Of a stretch of DNA of 64,000 nt, positions 1-9,642 are shown in pieces; position 1 is the stretch's first letter, and each line of letters opens with the position of its first letter. This stretch comes from Lentilactobacillus senioris DSM 24302 = JCM 17472 (GTDB taxonomy: Bacteria; Bacillota; Bacilli; Lactobacillales; Lactobacillaceae): positions 550,506-614,505 of the forward strand of contig NZ_AYZR01000008.1 in NCBI RefSeq assembly GCF_001436555.1, written 5' to 3'. The notes under the pieces are model-generated. The model had not been told where the DNA came from, searched no databases, and saw only the letters and a program-made list of their open reading frames with translations. The translations under genes and the position numbers were made by a program.

Positions 1-287
1 ACTAACCAGGTCTTTAAAAGTCCGCAGGCTTCTAACATTTTACGATCAGTTTCTAATTGATTAATACTAACATTTAATAAACTTTGCAATTCAAAGTGGG
101 TATGAATTTGGTTGGGCTGTTCTTGAAAAACAGCTAAGTTTTTAAGCTGAAAATAAAGCCCTAGTGCGCTTGTGCCCACAATAGGACCGTATAAACTATT
201 TAAAATCTCCGTTGCATTTTCAAAAACCTCATCTGACACGACTAAAAAAGGGGTATTGGGAGTCATTTTAGATGCCAGATCAATCAT
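1..287 (-). CDS. dnaB: DnaB-type replication initiation/membrane attachment protein, N-terminal part
   Basis: The reading frame runs off the left edge, so only about 95 N-terminal residues are present. They contain a Firmicute DnaB-like stretch (ILNSLYGPIVGTSALGLYF) from the first winged-helix-type domain. In Firmicutes this protein helps load the replicative helicase together with DnaD and DnaI. I start at the ATG ending at 287, which has AAAGG just upstream, overlaps the nrdR stop by 8 bases and gives an N-terminus of usual length; a second ATG ends at 266. The nrdR-dnaB order matches Bacillus. The family call rests on a short fragment plus synteny. Confidence 0.8.
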   Translation of the reverse strand, partial: MIDLASKMTPNTPFLVVSDEVFENATEILNSLYGPIVGTSALGLYFQLKNLAVFQEQPNQIHTHFELQSLLNVSINQLETDRKMLEACGLLKTWL

Positions 288-759
288 CCCCCTTTTCATT
301 TTGTCGGTCCCGTTCCATGATTTCTTTTAACTCTTCATAAAAGACGGACATATCTTTAAACTGTCGGTAAACACTAGCAAATCGAATATACGAAATTTCA
401 TCCAAATTAACCAGCTCTTCCATGACGTACTCGCCAATTTGTTGACTAGTAATTTCATTATCTCCGGCAGCTCTAATTTTGTTTTCAATTTTATCAACCA
501 AGCTAGTGATGGAATTCATTGATACTGGCCGTTTTTCTGCTGATCTTACAATTCCCTTAGTTAATTTTTCTCGACTAAATTCTTCGCGGTTACCATTTTT
601 CTTAATAACTAATAAAGGGGTTACTTCAACCCTCTCAAACGTGGTGAATCGAAACCCACACCGTTCACATTCACGGCGTCGACGAATAGCACGTCCATCA
701 TCTGTGGGCCGACTATCTACTACCTTAGAACCATTATTACCACAATGGGGGCATTGCAT
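280..759 (-). CDS. nrdR: Transcriptional repressor NrdR
   Basis: NrdR is an ATP/dATP-sensing repressor of ribonucleotide reductase genes. The 159 residues show a zinc ribbon with Cys3, Cys6, Cys31 and Cys34, the Arg-rich DNA-binding segment RAIRRRREC, and then an ATP-cone domain from about residue 49 to 139. Length is typical for the family. It lies between coaE and dnaB in a minus-strand run and overlaps the dnaB start, so the two are probably translated from one message. No NrdR box was sought outside the window. Confidence 0.97.
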   Translation of the reverse strand: MQCPHCGNNGSKVVDSRPTDDGRAIRRRRECERCGFRFTTFERVEVTPLLVIKKNGNREEFSREKLTKGIVRSAEKRPVSMNSITSLVDKIENKIRAAGDNEITSQQIGEYVMEELVNLDEISYIRFASVYRQFKDMSVFYEELKEIMERDRQNEKGDD

Positions 760-773
760 TTTACTTCACCTCT

Positions 774-1367
774 TTAAAATACTTGCTGCTTGTTTAACCA
801 GCCAACAACTTGTTGATAGGTTTTATCTTTAGTATCGGAATTATAGATCACGTAGTCAGCCAACAGTTGTTTAATCTCAATTGGCCACTGAGCCTTAATT
901 CGCTGGTTAGCTTGCGTGATGGATAACTGGTTGCGACTCATCAATCTTTGTAGTTGGATATTTGCAGTACAGCTAACCATCAACACCTCATCTACTAACT
1001 GCTGATAACCATTTTCAAACAAGGTAGGAGAATCTAATACAATTAAAGGATGACTAGCTAAATTCCGAATTTCCTTGGTTATTTGATTTCGAATAAATGG
1101 ATCAATGGTTCGAACTAAAAGTCTTAGTTTTTCAACATCAGAGAACACTATTTGACCTAAAAGCTGGCGATTTAACTGACCGTCGCTTTGCAATATGCTA
1201 ACACCAAATTCAGTTACTATTGCGTCCAAGCCAAGAGTATCCTTAGCTTCTACCTGCCTAGTAATTTGATCAGCATCCACAATCGGAATTCCCTGTTGGT
1301 TCAAAAATGAACTAACTAGTGACTTTCCCGTTGCGATTCCTCCAGTTAATCCTACAATTTTACTCAT
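774..1367 (-). CDS. coaE: Dephospho-CoA kinase
   Basis: CoaE catalyses the last step of coenzyme A synthesis, phosphorylating the 3'-hydroxyl of dephospho-CoA with ATP. The 197-residue protein opens with a Walker A loop GGIATGKS at residues 9-16, followed by the substrate-site segment VDADQITRQV near residue 30. Length is normal. Its start overlaps the end of mutM by 8 bases, and nrdR follows 14 bases after its stop, so it sits in the polA-mutM-coaE-nrdR-dnaB run. Confidence 0.96.
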   Translation of the reverse strand: MSKIVGLTGGIATGKSLVSSFLNQQGIPIVDADQITRQVEAKDTLGLDAIVTEFGVSILQSDGQLNRQLLGQIVFSDVEKLRLLVRTIDPFIRNQITKEIRNLASHPLIVLDSPTLFENGYQQLVDEVLMVSCTANIQLQRLMSRNQLSITQANQRIKAQWPIEIKQLLADYVIYNSDTKDKTYQQVVGWLNKQQVF

Positions 1368-2202
1368 TATGATCTCCGTGCAATTGTTGGCAGTACGGAC
1401 AAAAACTAGTTCCCCGCTGAGCTACTTTAATCTTTTCGATAGTGGTACCACAACGAAGACAGGGCTCTCCTTTTCTGCCATAAACTTGTAAATAGTTCTG
1501 AAAACTTCCAGCTTCTCCGTACGCATTGGAATATGAATGCACCGTAGTTCCGTGGCCCGCAATTGCCCGCTGAATTTCATCAATGATATTAGCTCTTAAA
1601 TCAGCAATTTGAGCTTCCGGAATTTCGTTGACTGGTTGGAGAGGATGAATTTTGCTCATCCACAAAACTTCATCTACATAGATATTGCCTAAACCGGCAA
1701 TGTTACTCTGATCAAGCAAGAATGGCTTTACCTGACGTTTACCATGTTTAAAAATATCTAGCATATAGTCTAATGATAAATCTTCTTCGGTTGGTTCAGG
1801 ACCAATAGTTTGTAATCCCGCAACTTCAAATTCAGTTCCGGTTTTCACTAAATTCATTCTACCGAATTTACGGGTGTCGTTATATCTTAACTCCCGCCCA
1901 TCAGCTAAATGAAAAACAATATGAGTATGCTTACCTAAAGTCTCTCCTTCGGGTTCCACATCATATTTACCTTCCATCCGAAGATGGGAAATAATTGTAT
2001 AGCCATTGCTAATTCTGAATAATAAATACTTACCTCGCCGATCAATTTGTTCAATAGTTTGACCTTGTAAAGTCTCATTAAAATCCTCTGGCGTTACGTT
2101 AATCATCTTAGGATATAAAACATCTACACTAGTAATTTGGCTATCTTTTACTAATTGAGTTAATCCTCGACGAACGGTTTCTACTTCTGGTAATTCAGGC
2201 AA
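1360..2202 (-). CDS. mutM: Formamidopyrimidine-DNA glycosylase
   Basis: MutM (Fpg) removes 8-oxoguanine and formamidopyrimidines and nicks the strand by beta/delta elimination. The N-terminus MPELPEVE gives the catalytic Pro and Glu right after Met removal. A C-terminal zinc finger is complete (Cys248, Cys251, Cys268, Cys271), with the adjacent RGT that holds the DNA backbone. At 280 residues it has normal length. It follows polA by 12 bases and overlaps coaE, so it is part of one repair/replication transcript. Confidence 0.97.
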   Translation of the reverse strand: MPELPEVETVRRGLTQLVKDSQITSVDVLYPKMINVTPEDFNETLQGQTIEQIDRRGKYLLFRISNGYTIISHLRMEGKYDVEPEGETLGKHTHIVFHLADGRELRYNDTRKFGRMNLVKTGTEFEVAGLQTIGPEPTEEDLSLDYMLDIFKHGKRQVKPFLLDQSNIAGLGNIYVDEVLWMSKIHPLQPVNEIPEAQIADLRANIIDEIQRAIAGHGTTVHSYSNAYGEAGSFQNYLQVYGRKGEPCLRCGTTIEKIKVAQRGTSFCPYCQQLHGDHNE

Positions 2203-2214
2203 TTGTAATCCCCC

Positions 2215-4866
2215 TTACTTAGCGTCGTACCAAGTTTTACCGTAATGGCTTTCTACCTTTAATGGAATTGCTAATTTAACAGCAGAATCCATAATTTGAG
2301 GCACGATCTTTTTAATTTCATCTAGTTCAGATAACGGCACTTCAAAAATCAACTCATCATGAACTTGAAGTAACATTTTAGTTTGATAACCTTCTAATGC
2401 CTTATCCATACTAATCATTGCTTTTTTAATAATGTCAGCAGCACTACCTTGAATTGGTGTATTCATAGCTGTTCGCTCTGCGAATGATCTTCTATTAAAA
2501 TTACTGGAGTTAATATCTGGTAGATAACGCCGACGTTTTTCTAGTGTCTCTACATAACCGTGTTCTTTAGCAAAATCTACAATTTCAGAAACATACTGTT
2601 TAACTCCTGGATATTCCTCAAAGTAACGGTCAATAAACTGCTTAGCCTGCTTTCGAGTAATACCAGTATTTTGGGCTAGTCCATAATCACTAATTCCATA
2701 AACAATTCCAAAGTTTACCGCCTTTGCTTGGCGTCTTAATTCTGGGGTCACTTGTTCGTTAGAGTCTAACCCGAAAATTCTACGAGCTGTAGCAGCATGG
2801 ATATCTTCTCCTTCGCGGAAGGCTTCTTGCATATTTTTATCGCCACTAATAGACGCTAATACCCGTAATTCAATTTGAGAGTAATCTGATGAAAAAATTA
2901 CTTCCTCACTGTGAGAAGGAACGAAAGCGGATCGAATCTGTTTACCTTCCTCTGATCTAATTGGAATATTTTGTAAGTTAGGATCGACTGATGACAATCG
3001 CCCAGTAGCAGTCAGAGTTTGTAGGTATCTTGTATGAATCTTGCCATCATCTGGATTAATCACCTTTAACAACCCAGTAATATAAGTGGATAACAGCTTA
3101 GAAACTTGACGATAATCTAATACGCTTTGCACAATAGGAGCATCAGGAGCTAATTTTTCTAAAACGTCAACCGCAGTAGAATAACCGGTCTTAGTTTTTT
3201 TAATGACTGGTAACTTGAGCTTATCAAATAAAATGTGCCCCAACTGTTTAGGTGAGCCAATATTAAACTCTTCGCCTGCTTGTCGGTATATTTCAACTTC
3301 TAATTCAGCCATTCGTTCCTTTAATTTGCTGCCCATTTCCTCTAAGCGATTTGCTTCAACGGTAATTCCCGCAATTTCCATTCTTGCCAAAACTAGTGCC
3401 ATTGGCAATTCCATTTTCCAATATAAATCAGTTTGATTATGCTTATCTAAATCGGTAAACAAATCATCTTTTAAGCTGCCAATAGCTGCTACTTTATGAA
3501 CCAAATGGGCTAAAAATTCCGGTTGGTCTACCGGAATATTTCGTTTAGCACCTTTACCGTAAACTTCTTCATCGGTTTTCACGTTTTGGTATTCGTGTTC
3601 TCTAGCCACTACCGCTACATCATTGCTATTATTGGCAGGATTAAGTAGATAAGAAGCTAATAATAGATCAAAATTAACCCCAGCTAACTTAATTCCTAAA
3701 TTATTTAAGGCTACATAAGTTTTTTTAGCGTCAAAGACATTCTTTTTAACATCGTTATTCTCTAATAATTTAACCAACACTTCATCGTTTAATAACTCTA
3801 CATTATTAGTGACAAACCAATGTTCCGCGTTACCTAATGCAAAACCAACAACCTTAGCTGTATGATAATTTTCATCATCTAGTTCAACCTGTAATTCCAT
3901 TTCTGAATCCCAATTAGCCAATTCAGCTAGTTTGTCAGCCGTAAGTTCTTGATATTCAATTTTAGAATAAGAATCTTGAGCATTGGCTGCCGGATCCATA
4001 GCTGCCAAAAAGGACTTAAAATCCATTCGCTCATAGAAATCAATTAACTTAGGTATATTAGGACCGGTATATTTACAGTCAACTAAACTAATAGTTAAAG
4101 GTGCCTGCCGATTAATCGTAGCTAGTTCTCTGGCTAGTTCAGCTTTACTTCGATCAGCCAATAAGTTTTCTCGCAACTTATTACCACTAACATCATCAAA
4201 ATGATCATAAATACCAGCAATACTCCCAAATTGTTGAATTAATTTTTGGGCAGTCTTATCGCCAACTTTAGTAACACCAGGATAATTATCAGAAGTGTCA
4301 CCTTTAAGCCCCTTAATTTCAACAATTTGATCCGGTCTTACTCCTAATTTTTCTAAAACATAACTAGGAGTGTAGGTTTCCAATTCGGTTACTCCTTTTT
4401 TAGAAACCTGCACGGTGGTTAGTTCAGAAGTCAGCTGAGTTAAGTCCCGATCTCCAGTAATCACTGTGATTTCATAGTCACCCGCCTCTTCAGCTTCCCT
4501 CGCTAAAGTGCCAATGATATCATCAGCTTCATAGTTTGCTAACTCATAGGTTTTAATTCCTCTGTCTTCAACTAACTCCCGAATGAACGGCATTTGTTCA
4601 GATAATTCACTAGGGGTCTTAGACCGGCCGCTCTTATAACCTTCATATTTTTCAGTTCTAAAAGTGGTTTTCCCCGCATCAAAAGCAACTAATGCCTCGT
4701 CAGGTTGTTCTGCCGCTAATACCTTATCTAGCATTCGGTTAAATCCATAAATCGCACTCGTATGGAGTCCCTCACTATTCGTAAAGCGATCAAGTGACTG
4801 ATACAGGGCAAAAAAAGCTTTAAATGCGATGCTATTTCCGTCAATTAGCAGTAATTTTTTGGGCAT
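2215..4866 (-). CDS. polA: DNA polymerase I
   Basis: PolA fills gaps and removes RNA primers. The 883 residues contain an N-terminal 5' nuclease (about 1-300, starting KKLLLIDGNSIAFKAFF), a middle 3'-5' exonuclease-like fold (about 310-470) and a family A polymerase with motif A DYSQIELR, motif B KAVNFGIVYG and motif C His836-Asp837-Glu838. In the middle domain the first exonuclease DxE pair is absent (the strand reads LQVEL), so proofreading is probably lost, as in Bacillus PolA. I start at the ATG ending at 4866, seven codons inside a possible TTG start, because AAAGGAG lies at the right distance before it. Confidence 0.97.
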   Translation of the reverse strand: MPKKLLLIDGNSIAFKAFFALYQSLDRFTNSEGLHTSAIYGFNRMLDKVLAAEQPDEALVAFDAGKTTFRTEKYEGYKSGRSKTPSELSEQMPFIRELVEDRGIKTYELANYEADDIIGTLAREAEEAGDYEITVITGDRDLTQLTSELTTVQVSKKGVTELETYTPSYVLEKLGVRPDQIVEIKGLKGDTSDNYPGVTKVGDKTAQKLIQQFGSIAGIYDHFDDVSGNKLRENLLADRSKAELARELATINRQAPLTISLVDCKYTGPNIPKLIDFYERMDFKSFLAAMDPAANAQDSYSKIEYQELTADKLAELANWDSEMELQVELDDENYHTAKVVGFALGNAEHWFVTNNVELLNDEVLVKLLENNDVKKNVFDAKKTYVALNNLGIKLAGVNFDLLLASYLLNPANNSNDVAVVAREHEYQNVKTDEEVYGKGAKRNIPVDQPEFLAHLVHKVAAIGSLKDDLFTDLDKHNQTDLYWKMELPMALVLARMEIAGITVEANRLEEMGSKLKERMAELEVEIYRQAGEEFNIGSPKQLGHILFDKLKLPVIKKTKTGYSTAVDVLEKLAPDAPIVQSVLDYRQVSKLLSTYITGLLKVINPDDGKIHTRYLQTLTATGRLSSVDPNLQNIPIRSEEGKQIRSAFVPSHSEEVIFSSDYSQIELRVLASISGDKNMQEAFREGEDIHAATARRIFGLDSNEQVTPELRRQAKAVNFGIVYGISDYGLAQNTGITRKQAKQFIDRYFEEYPGVKQYVSEIVDFAKEHGYVETLEKRRRYLPDINSSNFNRRSFAERTAMNTPIQGSAADIIKKAMISMDKALEGYQTKMLLQVHDELIFEVPLSELDEIKKIVPQIMDSAVKLAIPLKVESHYGKTWYDAK

Positions 4867-4951
4867 TATTTTCTCCTTTAAATTCAATCTCGTAATTCAT
4901 CTTGTTACATTTTACCACTTGCAGGCCTTATTATCATTGATAGAATATGAA

Positions 4952-4990
4952 AAAGCGATGATTTCAATTCATTGAAATCATCGCTTTGTT
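4952..4990 (-). terminator. Intrinsic terminator after the Bax-inhibitor gene
   Basis: A perfect 17-base inverted repeat (4952-4968 with 4971-4987) lies right at the stop codon of the upstream minus-strand gene. Read on the minus strand it is followed by a short T run. It separates that gene from polA. Confidence 0.85.
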
Positions 4991-5688
4991 TATTTATTGT
5001 CACCATAACCAAAAATAGAAAGGAGTTGTAAGAATAAGTTCACAAAATCTAGGTATAATTGCAACGCTCCGTAGACCGCCAATCCATTTTGAGAAACTTG
5101 ATTACCATACTGGTTATACATATTTTTGATTCTTTGAGTATCATATGCAGTTAAAATGGTAAAAATAATCACTGCAATGATAGAAAAGACAAAGGAGATC
5201 AGACTGCTCTTCAAGAAAATATTAATTAACATCGCAATAATCAGTGCAATTAATGCCGCCGAAGCTTGTGCACCCCAACGAGCTAGACTTCTCTTAGTAA
5301 TTAAACCATAGGCCGTCATTGAGATGAAGATTGCGGAGCTAGATAGGAATGCAGCCGCAATTGACGTTCCAGTATAAGTAATAAAAATACTAGAGAAGAA
5401 AACACCGCTAACTACTGCATATACCATTAATATTACAAAGCTTAGGGTTGGCCTCTTCATCGCCTGCACCGAAATGATCATCGGCATTACAAACCATAAA
5501 ATTAGCGACCCCCACATTACCCATTGATTTTGAACTAGAACCAATGGACTTAACACGTTTCCAAAGTAATACGCAGTAGCAGCTGAAACTAATACCGCGA
5601 TACTCATCCAACCATACATTTTGGTTAGGAATTGATTCAAACCAGCGTTATCATTCACAACTTGCCGATTGTTTGAATAATTGTTCAT
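4990..5688 (-). CDS. Bax inhibitor-1 / YccA family membrane protein
   Basis: The 232-residue protein is almost entirely hydrophobic, with about seven membrane segments, and carries the family hallmark region near the C-terminus (ILTAYDTQRIKNMYNQYG), including the conserved Asp used for Ca2+/H+ gating in the bacterial homologue BsYetJ. It probably acts as a pH-sensitive calcium leak or membrane-stability protein; this role comes from the family. A clear SD (GGAAGGAG) precedes the ATG, and the gene stands alone with its own terminator. Confidence 0.9.
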   Translation of the reverse strand: MNNYSNNRQVVNDNAGLNQFLTKMYGWMSIAVLVSAATAYYFGNVLSPLVLVQNQWVMWGSLILWFVMPMIISVQAMKRPTLSFVILMVYAVVSGVFFSSIFITYTGTSIAAAFLSSSAIFISMTAYGLITKRSLARWGAQASAALIALIIAMLINIFLKSSLISFVFSIIAVIIFTILTAYDTQRIKNMYNQYGNQVSQNGLAVYGALQLYLDFVNLFLQLLSIFGYGDNK

Positions 5689-5767
5689 ATTAGTCCACTC
5701 CTTCCATCAAATTCCATCAAATTGAGAATAGTGTACCAAAATCAGCCAAATAAGCAAGTAATTAGTA

Positions 5768-7099
5768 CTAGTTAATCTTATTGCTTAAGTGGCTTAATAA
5801 CTCTTCATAAGCGTTTTCATATTTTAAAATATCTCCAGCACCCATGAAAACAACTACGTCATTATCATAATCCAATAAAGGCGACATGTTTTCTACTGAC
5901 AATACTTGACCACCCTTGGTAATCTTCTGGGCTAAATCAGCACTAGAAACATCTCCAGACTGTTCTCTAGGAGAGCCATAAATATCAGTTAAAAAGACTT
6001 TGTCTGCTAAGTCCAAACTAGTAGCGAAATCATCCATCATGGCGATGGTTCTACTGAAAGTATGTGGTTGAAAGACCACTACGATTTCTTTATTTGGATA
6101 CTCTTGTCTAGCAGCGTCAATTGTGGCTTTAATTTCAGAAGGATGGTGAGCATAATCATCAATAATCGTCATGCCCTCAACTTTTCGTTCAGAAAAACGG
6201 CGTTTAACTCCCTTAAAGGTTAAAAGCTCATTTCTTATTTCGTCTAAATCAACATCTTCGAAGTAAGATACCGCAATTACCGCTAATGAGTTTAACACAT
6301 TATGTTCACCGAACAAAGGCACAGAAAATTCGCCTAAGTCTTCATCGTGATACCAAACGTTAAACTTAGATCCCTTAGTTGTTCGTTTAACATCAACGGC
6401 CCTAAAATCATCAGTTTCATTTAAGCCGTAGTAATAAACGGGAACGTTAGCCTTAATTTCACGTAAGTACTGATCATCACCCCAAGCAAAAATTCCTTTT
6501 TTGACTTGATTAGCAAAAGTTTGAAACGCATCAATCACATCATCAATGCTTTGGTAGTAGTCAGGATGATCAAAATCAATATTAGTCATAATAGCATAAT
6601 CAGGATTGGTAGCTAGGAAGTGACGGCGATATTCATCCGCTTCATATACAAAGAAGCGCGCATTAGGAACCCCTTTACCAGAACCATCACCAACTAAATA
6701 ATCAGTAGGAGCAATTCCACTAAGAACGTGAGCCAACAAACCGGTAGTACTAGTTTTACCGTGAGCTCCGGCAACCCCAATACTAGTCTTTCCTTCTATC
6801 ATCTCACCTAAGAATTCGTGATAACGGTAAGTAGGAACTCCCATTTCACGAGCCTTGACTACTTCTGGATGATCATCTTTAAACGCATTACCTACGATTA
6901 CAATCATGTTGTCTTTAATATTGTTTTCGTCAAATGGTAAGATTTTAATTCCAGCTTTTTCTAGTCCCCGTTGAGTAAACGTATATTGGGTGATATCTGA
7001 TCCTTGAACTTGTTCTCCACGATCAACTAAAATCAGTGCCAATGCACTCATTCCAGTTCCTTTAATTCCGATAAAATGATAGATTTTTTTGGTTTCCAT
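5768..7099 (-). CDS. murC: UDP-N-acetylmuramate--L-alanine ligase
   Basis: MurC adds the first stem-peptide residue, L-Ala, to UDP-MurNAc in the cytoplasm using ATP. The 443 residues show the N-terminal nucleotide-binding motif [12 protein letters not shown], the ATP loop GAHGKTST at 111-118, the central domain and the C-terminal Mur ligase fold with the [10 protein letters not shown] motif. Length is normal. GAGAGGA precedes the ATG. It follows sftA by 36 bases on the same strand, the same neighbour order as Bacillus sftA (ytpS)-murC. Confidence 0.97.
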   Translation of the reverse strand: METKKIYHFIGIKGTGMSALALILVDRGEQVQGSDITQYTFTQRGLEKAGIKILPFDENNIKDNMIVIVGNAFKDDHPEVVKAREMGVPTYRYHEFLGEMIEGKTSIGVAGAHGKTSTTGLLAHVLSGIAPTDYLVGDGSGKGVPNARFFVYEADEYRRHFLATNPDYAIMTNIDFDHPDYYQSIDDVIDAFQTFANQVKKGIFAWGDDQYLREIKANVPVYYYGLNETDDFRAVDVKRTTKGSKFNVWYHDEDLGEFSVPLFGEHNVLNSLAVIAVSYFEDVDLDEIRNELLTFKGVKRRFSERKVEGMTIIDDYAHHPSEIKATIDAARQEYPNKEIVVVFQPHTFSRTIAMMDDFATSLDLADKVFLTDIYGSPREQSGDVSSADLAQKITKGGQVLSVENMSPLLDYDNDVVVFMGAGDILKYENAYEELLSHLSNKIN

Positions 7100-7135
7100 T
7101 CTTAATTCCTCTCCGCATCCTAATTTAATAACGCA

Positions 7136-9580
7136 TTAATTCTTTTCTTCATGATAATAAACTTCACGAGGTTTTGAGCCGTGTTGCTCAGAAATATAAT
7201 GGTGTCGTTCTAGTGCATCAATGATGTTGGCAGCCCGGTTATAGCCAATTGAAAATAACCGTTGTAGTTTCGAAGTAGAAATAGTGTCTTCATTGCTAAT
7301 ATACTTCAATACTTCTGGCATTAACTCGTCTTCATTATGACTTTCTACTACCTGTTTTAATGAATCGGGAGTAAATAGGTATTTAGGCTTACCTTGCTGT
7401 TTTACAAAGTCCACTACGTTTTCTAATTCTTCGTTAGTTACATATGCCCCTTGAAGTCGAATAGGTTGCGGTGCTCCGTTACCTAGGTATAGCATATCTC
7501 CTTTTCCAAGTAGTGACTCTGCGCCACCGGTATCAATAATGGTACGAGAATCCACTTGACTAGAAACCATAAAGGCGATTCTCGTTGGAATATTATTTTT
7601 AATTGTTCCAGTAACAATGTCTACACTTGGTCGTTGAGTAGCCACAATTAAGTGAATACCAGCAGCTCTAGCTTTTTGGGTAATTCTCACAATATAATCC
7701 TGAATTTCACTAGAAGCCACCATCATCAAATCAGCTAATTCATCAATAATAACCAAAATGTATGGCATCTTTAATCCATACTCTTCTCGTTCCTCAGCTT
7801 TATCGTTAAATTGCTCAATATTTCTAACACCAGCGGCCGATAATTTTTCATATCGTTCGTCCATTTCCTTGGTTACCCATTTCAAGGCAGCAGCAGCCTC
7901 TTGTGGGTCCGAAATAACTGGTGACAACAAGTGTGGAATTTCATCATATGGTGCTAATTCAACCGCCTTAGGATCAATCAATAATAGTTTGACCTCGGCT
8001 GGGTTTGCCTTATACAAAATGGATACCAGTAAACTATTGATAAAGACACTCTTCCCAGATCCAGTTGCTCCGGCAATTAAACCATGTGGCATTTTTCTAA
8101 TGTCTGTAACTTGTGGCCGGCCAGAAATATCTACCCCAACTGCAGTTGTTAGAGGCGACTTTTTCTCTGCAAACTTAGGAGTATCGATAATTTCAGAAAG
8201 CATTACTGGTCGTGGATTTTTATTAGGAATTTCAATTCCTACTGTAGATTTTCCTGGGATTGGCGCTTCAATTCGAACATCCTTAGCAGCCAAAGCCAAC
8301 TTCAAATCATCACGAAGGTTGACAATCCGTTGGACTTTCACCCCTAATGCTAATTTAATTTGGAACTGGGTAACAGTGGGACCGTTAGTCCAGTCAACTA
8401 CCTTAGCATCCACTCCAAAAGCAGCAAGGGTCTTATCCAAAACGTCAATTTGATTTTCAATCCAATCTAGGATTTGATCATCATCGGTATCCACCGGCGG
8501 AGTCAGTAGTTTCATACTAGGAAATTGGTACTCTGCTGGATTAAAATTATCAACTGGATCAACTACTTGCGTAGCATTATCGTCATCGATTAATTCAACT
8601 CGTTCCTCCGTACCATCAGCTTCATCATTAGATTTTAATTCATTTGGTGTAGCGGATGAATCTTGGACCGGATTTTGAAATCTTTGATTAATTTGTTGTT
8701 CTTGATGGGTAGTTGCATCGTTACCCGATTTTTCAGTTACTTTATCTGATTCGCGTAATTCAGGCTCAGTGCTTTCAGCCGATTGAGGTCCATCGATTTC
8801 AGTCTGAGAGTTTGACAAATCAGGAACATCTTCAGGCACTTCATCTGAATGCTCGCCAAAGAAAGGCAACTTAGTATCAGTAGCCTCTCCACCCATTATC
8901 GTTGAAAACGATTTACCTAAACCACCTGTTGGTAATTCTTCCAGATCATCTTGTTCTTGAATTTTCGGTTCAAAATCCGAGTCATCTTCGACTGGCCCAT
9001 TTGATGAATCCGGTTTCGAGTCAATAATATCGACGTCTTTAGAACTTTCTTCATCTTCAACCATCCTATTTTTTTCAATTGGCTCAGTTGATGAATTTAT
9101 AGTCACTTTACTTTCTGTTGGTTCATCTTGTTCTTGAACCTCATTCACAGACTCTTCCGCATTAGCTTGAACTGCTTCGCGCTTTTCCTGTTCTTCGAAA
9201 TCGGAAAGATTTCCAAAAAGAATCAAGTCATCAGGTTGGATTCTTAAGTTATCAATCAGTCTCCCATAAAATTGGGCTCTCTGATTAGATTGACGATCAA
9301 AGAAATGAACCATTTGAGCATTAGGTTCTTCTATAGCAGGTCTTTTTTTCGGTTCAAATTTTCTAATTTGTTTAGAAAACTTGGATTCCGTTAATGGTTT
9401 GGGCTGTTTATTTACTGTTTTCTTTGTCGGTGCAACGGAATCCGCTAGCGATCGGGACCCTCTAGAAGTAGACTGCGCCTTAGCTTCTCGTTGCGGTTGA
9501 TTATTTTGTTGTCTTTCTCGTTGAACCGCTTTGAGGTCCTTTCGCCAACGATAATATGCTGGCCCATCATAATTATTCAT
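7136..9580 (-). CDS. sftA: Soluble FtsK/SpoIIIE-type DNA translocase (SftA-like)
   Basis: This 814-residue ATPase pumps double-stranded DNA, helping to clear or resolve chromosomes at the division septum. Residues 1 to about 350 are charged, Glu/Asp/Ser-rich and probably disordered, with no membrane segment. The motor follows, with Walker A GATGSGKS at 504-511 and Walker B around Asp536. A C-terminal winged-helix gamma domain (about 745-810) would read KOPS-like sites. The missing membrane domain and the location beside ytpR and murC match Bacillus SftA (YtpS) rather than SpoIIIE. The SD is weak (AGGTGTGGTGG). Confidence 0.92.
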   Translation of the reverse strand: MNNYDGPAYYRWRKDLKAVQRERQQNNQPQREAKAQSTSRGSRSLADSVAPTKKTVNKQPKPLTESKFSKQIRKFEPKKRPAIEEPNAQMVHFFDRQSNQRAQFYGRLIDNLRIQPDDLILFGNLSDFEEQEKREAVQANAEESVNEVQEQDEPTESKVTINSSTEPIEKNRMVEDEESSKDVDIIDSKPDSSNGPVEDDSDFEPKIQEQDDLEELPTGGLGKSFSTIMGGEATDTKLPFFGEHSDEVPEDVPDLSNSQTEIDGPQSAESTEPELRESDKVTEKSGNDATTHQEQQINQRFQNPVQDSSATPNELKSNDEADGTEERVELIDDDNATQVVDPVDNFNPAEYQFPSMKLLTPPVDTDDDQILDWIENQIDVLDKTLAAFGVDAKVVDWTNGPTVTQFQIKLALGVKVQRIVNLRDDLKLALAAKDVRIEAPIPGKSTVGIEIPNKNPRPVMLSEIIDTPKFAEKKSPLTTAVGVDISGRPQVTDIRKMPHGLIAGATGSGKSVFINSLLVSILYKANPAEVKLLLIDPKAVELAPYDEIPHLLSPVISDPQEAAAALKWVTKEMDERYEKLSAAGVRNIEQFNDKAEEREEYGLKMPYILVIIDELADLMMVASSEIQDYIVRITQKARAAGIHLIVATQRPSVDIVTGTIKNNIPTRIAFMVSSQVDSRTIIDTGGAESLLGKGDMLYLGNGAPQPIRLQGAYVTNEELENVVDFVKQQGKPKYLFTPDSLKQVVESHNEDELMPEVLKYISNEDTISTSKLQRLFSIGYNRAANIIDALERHHYISEQHGSKPREVYYHEEKN

Positions 9581-9642
9581 TCCACCACACCTAAAATTTT
9601 ATTAATTAAAACCTTGTAACTATATGCTAAAAACGCCAGCTA

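Noticed and set aside
4867-4887. A longer polA starting at a TTG
   Set aside because: The extra codons overlap the ribosome site AAAGGAG, which serves the ATG ending at 4866.
7758-8453. A 231-codon open frame antisense to sftA
   Set aside because: It lies wholly opposite the conserved SftA motor domain, has no good ribosome site, and reads as a shadow of biased codons.
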